From contig PTEX01000034.1 in the NCBI GenBank assembly GCA_003342815.1, positions 5,633,612 through 5,697,611 of the forward strand: a stretch of DNA of 64,000 bases, given 5' to 3'. Shown here piece by piece: positions 59,499-64,000 of this stretch. Each line of letters starts with the position of its first letter. Position 1 is the stretch's first letter. The position numbers were made by a program, and so were the translations under genes. This DNA comes from Eudromia elegans (taxonomy: Eukaryota > Chordata > Aves > Tinamiformes > Tinamidae). The notes below the pieces were generated by a model, which saw nothing but the letters and a program-made list of their open reading frames with translations, was not told where the DNA came from and ran no database searches.

Positions 59499-62400
59499 CT
59501 GAAAAACAAACAAACAATATAACAAATAATTAAGCATCTCTTTTTTTAAAACGAGCTTGGTGTCTACATCCACTCAACTACAGATTTATCTGACAGCTCC
59601 TCTAAGTGAAATAATTTGCTCTTTCTTTAATGTTAGGCTGAGAGGGTCTATGACACAGTTTCAATATGCCAAAAAATTGAGAACATTCAACAAAAAGATC
59701 TGCAACTTCTCCTCTGGGTCAGAAATAAATCTATCTATCTATTTTGTGCTTTGGTATTAAGGGTACATATATTTTCCTGAAGCATACACATCAGAAGCTC
59801 AATAACAAAAAGCAGAATTCTTTAACATGCAGTAGCTGTGCTTCCTTGAAAGGAGCAGACCAATGGCTCCCTACTCTTTCTGCTGGTGCTGGCATTTATA
59901 CATGTTTTCTCCACACCGCTATCTCACTTTGAAGCAGCCACAGCAAGCTATATTTCAGTTGCTGGGCTTTGGCCTTTTCTCACAGAAGGCACACAGCTGT
60001 CAGGAAAGCATGATATTTTATGTCTGAATTCCATTGAAGGGCCAGACTCTACTCCCTAAAAAGTCAGAGAAAGTTTTTCCTTTGACTTAATTAGGAGCAG
60101 AAAGAGGTCTTGGGTAGCAAGATTCATCAATAATGTGTGCATATTTCAGTCGAGCAAAGTGACAAGCAAAAAGCTGGCAGAGGGAGAATGCCCACGCTAG
60201 CACCTGAGGAAGTGACAGAAGTTTAGATTTATCCACCCCAGACATGATACTATGTACTCTCACGACGATGCATGGGGGAGAGACCACTAAAACAATCCTG
60301 GTAGTAGAGCACCATAGACTTATATATGGGCATCTCTAACTCTGCTCGTGTTTATGAGCACCCCCATCAGCTCACGAAGGCCTCTGCCAGTGAGGAGCAA
60401 TCTATGCCTGTGTTCAACCCAGTGCTGTACAGATGAACACATCTACTAAATCTGAGTCCACAGCATAATGAGCTGAACAGCAGCACCCTCAGGTTGATGC
60501 TCTCTCCTTTCAGGCATTCTTGTCTCATGTTACTCTGCTATGTTACTCTGCTCTGTTCAGCTGGGCCTGGTTCAAAGACACATTGCAAGCAATGGTTCAA
60601 CAGCATCAATAACTAAGGCAAGAAGACAAAAAGCGAGTAACTGACTATTTAGACCACCTTAAAGGAGCACTACTCTGAACATTGAGCCTTGTTGCTGTGA
60701 CAGAAATCCATGTTCATCTAAACTGCTTTAAAACAGGAAGCACACCGCAGAACGCACTAGACCTTATACTTTGTCTTAGAAATATATCTGTGATTCCATA
60801 AAGACATATTAAGACATTTATTCCTATAAAGTATCAGAGGGGCTATCCCTTTCCAAACATTAACATCTTAAGCATTTTTATCATTTTGTATGATGAAAGA
60901 AAGGGACAATATAAAAGTTAGAACTATCTGTTTGTCAAATCACATTTTATTCTTTTCAATTACATCAGCTTTCATGTTCTACAAGCACATAAAAAGCTTT
61001 TAAAATCAGGAAGCTCATATATTTTATTCATTCTGTTAACAACCAAGTTTTCTACTGCTTAAAATAAAAAAAAATAGAGGCGAGGCGAGGCGAGGCGAGG
61101 CGAGGGGAGGGGAGGGGAGGGGAGGGGAGGGGAAAGAGGAAAGGGGAAAGAGGGGAGGTGCTTCTTTAGAGTTTGAATACTGTATTTCAGCCTTGGCTGA
61201 CATTGTACAATCAAACAAGCCCTCAAACCAGCTTTGAAGGGAAATGATGACATATTCCTAGCTTTCACTAACAATGAACTAAGGTAATACTACAGCTTAC
61301 ACTGCTACACTGAAAGNGAAGCAAACCACAGTGCTTAATCAAAGTGAGGCATCTTGATATCAACTGACTTTTCTAGAAAAGACCTTGAAGGACTGGGAGC
61401 TGCAGCTCAGCAGAGTGAGCTCCTACCTGCTGCAGAGCAACTTGTAACATGCTCAGATTTCCCTGGATTTCCTTTGCTAGTGCTGAGTGCCCACGCAGAC
61501 TGCAGACTTGTAGGCGGGAGTGGGGCGAGTGGGTTTCAAACCCATGTGCTCTGAGTGCTGCCTGGGGACAGCAGTGGCAGGCAGCCCGGCATGACAGGGT
61601 CATTGCTGTCTAGTTTGAACTCAATTCTTAATTGCTTAAACCAAAATAAAATATATAATTTAAGCAAAAGAGGAGCATCCACACAGAGAAATATGGTGTT
61701 TTAATTACACCAATTTGAAACGACACTGAGAGTTAGACAGTGCAGATAAAGCCTTATTTTCACTCCCAGTGTATATGAACTTAACATGTTCTGACCATAA
61801 ACTGTTACAGAGTGATACACTGGAGCTCAGATAATCTGTACAGGTATTTAGCAGTGGCAACTAATAAAACAAATATTCTCTGTATAAAAATACCCCCCCT
61901 TAACATTCTACTGCTAATTATTATCTTTAACACCACTAAATATTTGCAGAGTTGTTATTATTATTACTATTATTATAAACAAGTATGCTCTTTTCTTAAC
62001 TGTTCATGGTCCCACAGATTTCTTTTTTATCACTTGTGACCTAAGCTTCAAGGTTTATAACATCCTGCGGTCATACAATATTTATGCTCTGGAACATGAG
62101 TGGAAGGAAACAGCTTGGAAAATAGTTACCTTACACACACAAAAACTGAAGTTTATTTGTAGAGCTCCATTTCTTGAAAGCCTTGCTATTAATCATTTCA
62201 GCAGCTTTAGATAGATTCCATACTAAGAGGTGTTAGTGATATATTCAGATTACTCATTTAGGATTAATAGATTAATAGCATTAAGAGATAAATGAATACC
62301 TTAATGCTTTTAATAATTACTATTAATAGATTTGCTTTCTGATCAGTAACTTAAAATGTTGCACCTTTCTGAAAAGAGGATGTGCTACTTTGTGTTCACG

Positions 62401-64000
62401 GAACTATTAAAAACAAATCTTTCCTTCTTCAAAATTCACATTTAGATGGTATGGAGGCCTCGTTATGTGGAGGCAAATTTCATATAAAGAAAAAGGAGAA
62501 TGGAGTCAGGATGGCCACTTAGCTGTCTCTGATTGATGCAAGACTTTATGACTTAACCGCTGAGCAGGACATCTCCTGCAGGCAAAAAGATGAGACTATT
62601 TTATGCTTTTGATTTACCTTTCTGAATAAATGATGACAGATAAAAGTGCTATCATTCTACAAAAAGTGCTGTGGAATCAGCAGCAAGGCAAGAGGTTTGG
62701 TTGCTTTAATTAAGGTTTTTCATGTGCCATTTTCATATGGCATTGAAATGCTACAAGCTCAGCCTTTTAACAGAAGATTTCATGAGACTGCACTGTTTTC
62801 AAGATCAGTACTTTCAAGACATGTTAAGGACTGTATATTACATAGTTTATCAGTTTTAATGGTCTGAAAGCCATCTATAATCAGAGGAAATTTTGTTGGG
62901 ATCATTTATCACATTCTGTTTTATAAAATTCTTTGCTGTATGCTGTGCTTCTCTCATATTTTTAAACAGGAAGCAACACCATTTAAAGTGAAAGAACAAA
63001 TAACTAATATGCATTTGGCATGTACTGCACAGGTAGAAACTAAAATGGGTTCTAGGGTGATTTAACAGTCTGGCCACAGGTGCAAGATGAGGTCTGCAGC
63101 ATCCCCAGACTGTTGCTCCCCAGAAGGAATTTAAGCACTCAGAGCAACAGTTTCTTGCCTGATCGCAGTGTGTCTGCAGAGTAATTTTCTTCAAGATTAT
63201 AGTCCCTTTTGTCAGGGTGTACAGTCAGTTCAGGAGCTTTTGTACTGAGAAAATGAGACCATGTTCCAGAGCCTCCCACTTGCGCAGGGATGGCTTGCAT
63301 ACCTGCTGGATACATGAGTACTGCCCCTGTTCCTTGGCTCTGGGCAGAGAAGGAGGATTCCACGTGTCAACACTAATTTATCTTGCAGATTTGTACAAAA
63401 ACCATGGGGAATCTAAGCCTATATCATTATTCTAATTGTTTTCACCAACATCTAAGTTTTGCATCTTTGGTAGTGTGTGTATCTTAATTAGGAGCTGGTT
63501 CTCAAGTGTATTTAAAAGCAAGTGAACAAACCAAATAATTGTATAACTCTAACACATCATTCTGAGTATTCAAAATATCTAATTGCTATAGCTAATTAAA
63601 AATATGCCTAAACTCACATTCCTCCTTTCCCTTTCTTGAACAAATTAAGTGGCAGATCCAAATCTGAGTAATATAGCTAATATCTATGACCTATTTAAAG
63701 TACAGGATGAATGAATGCATATAATAATAAAAGAAATGAGCTTCTAATGTACTTAGGTATTGTATAAAGAATTACTTCAATGTAACATGCTATTCTGCTT
63801 TATCATATGTTTAGCATTTAATATTTCAAAGCTAATCAAATTGTGGTACTAGTGAGAAAAATAATTGAATGTTAAAACCAAATAGTAATTCTAATATTTG
63901 AGTGTTAGTGGTTTCAGTATTCTGGCTAGCACAGTACTTCGCTTAGGAAACTTTTCCTAAGTACCTAGGCATTCTACAATAGCATAACTGCTCAAATGAG
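59499..64000. other. Region 5' of the ERICH2 exons, no firm gene
   Basis: AT-rich, with a pentanucleotide repeat at 61,076-61,158. Two stretches have coding-like character on the minus strand with possible splice sites (about 61,375-61,603 and 63,139-63,360). They may be upstream ERICH2 exons or chance; I cannot identify a start codon or promoter for ERICH2. Confidence 0.5.
61076..61158 (+). repeat. Compound (GAGGC)n/(GAGGG)n repeat
   Basis: About five GAGGC units change to about five GAGGG units, then to GGGGAAAGA-type variants. Many G4 runs separated by one A make this a strong G-quadruplex-forming pattern on the plus strand. Confidence 0.92.

Overview
The window is vertebrate nuclear DNA, most likely from a bird or another sauropsid. 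It holds one complete gene, GAD1 (glutamate decarboxylase 1, GAD67), and the 3' part of a second, ERICH2 (glutamate-rich protein 2). Both are on the minus strand, so transcription runs from high to low coordinates. All genes were found by reading spliced exons; no long single-exon ORF here looks real. A bird-like source is suggested by the spliced GAD1 length of 590 residues (human 594), low repeat density, an old amniote MIR-type SINE at about 21.18-21.30 kb, and no recognisable Alu, B1 or young L1. No CR1 element was recognised either, so the clade is an inference. The order ERICH2 then GAD1 on one strand matches the human 2q31 layout, where GORASP2 follows; no GORASP2 exon was seen.

Layout: 1-649 is a 15-17 bp minisatellite cut by the window edge. 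650-15.3 kb is AT-rich intergenic DNA with no supported gene. 15.3-16.66 kb is the probable GAD1 3' UTR. 16,661-38,472 holds 16 coding exons that join into one open frame of 591 codons including the stop. A further 5' non-coding exon (39,728-39,776) starts 31 bp downstream of a TATA box with a CCAAT box behind it. CpG-rich DNA extends in blocks from about 32 to 41.6 kb over exons 1-6 and the upstream flank. 39.8-47.06 kb is the interval between GAD1 and ERICH2; it carries a 19/21 match to the RE1/NRSE element bound by REST at 41,244-41,264, beside a homeodomain-motif-rich stretch. 47,062-51,005 holds four well supported ERICH2 exons with the acidic C-terminus. Three small in-phase candidate exons lie at 56.3-59.5 kb. 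59.5-64 kb has no firm gene, but it has a G-quadruplex-type pentanucleotide repeat and two weak coding-like patches.

Function: GAD67 is the cytosolic pyridoxal-phosphate enzyme that makes GABA from glutamate. The likely control architecture (TATA/CCAAT core promoter, CpG block, RE1, homeodomain clusters) fits a gene restricted to GABAergic neurons, but the regulatory roles are inferred from motifs only. I found no evidence for an undescribed biological system. The most interesting signals are the RE1 with its neighbouring element and the ERICH2 small-exon series.
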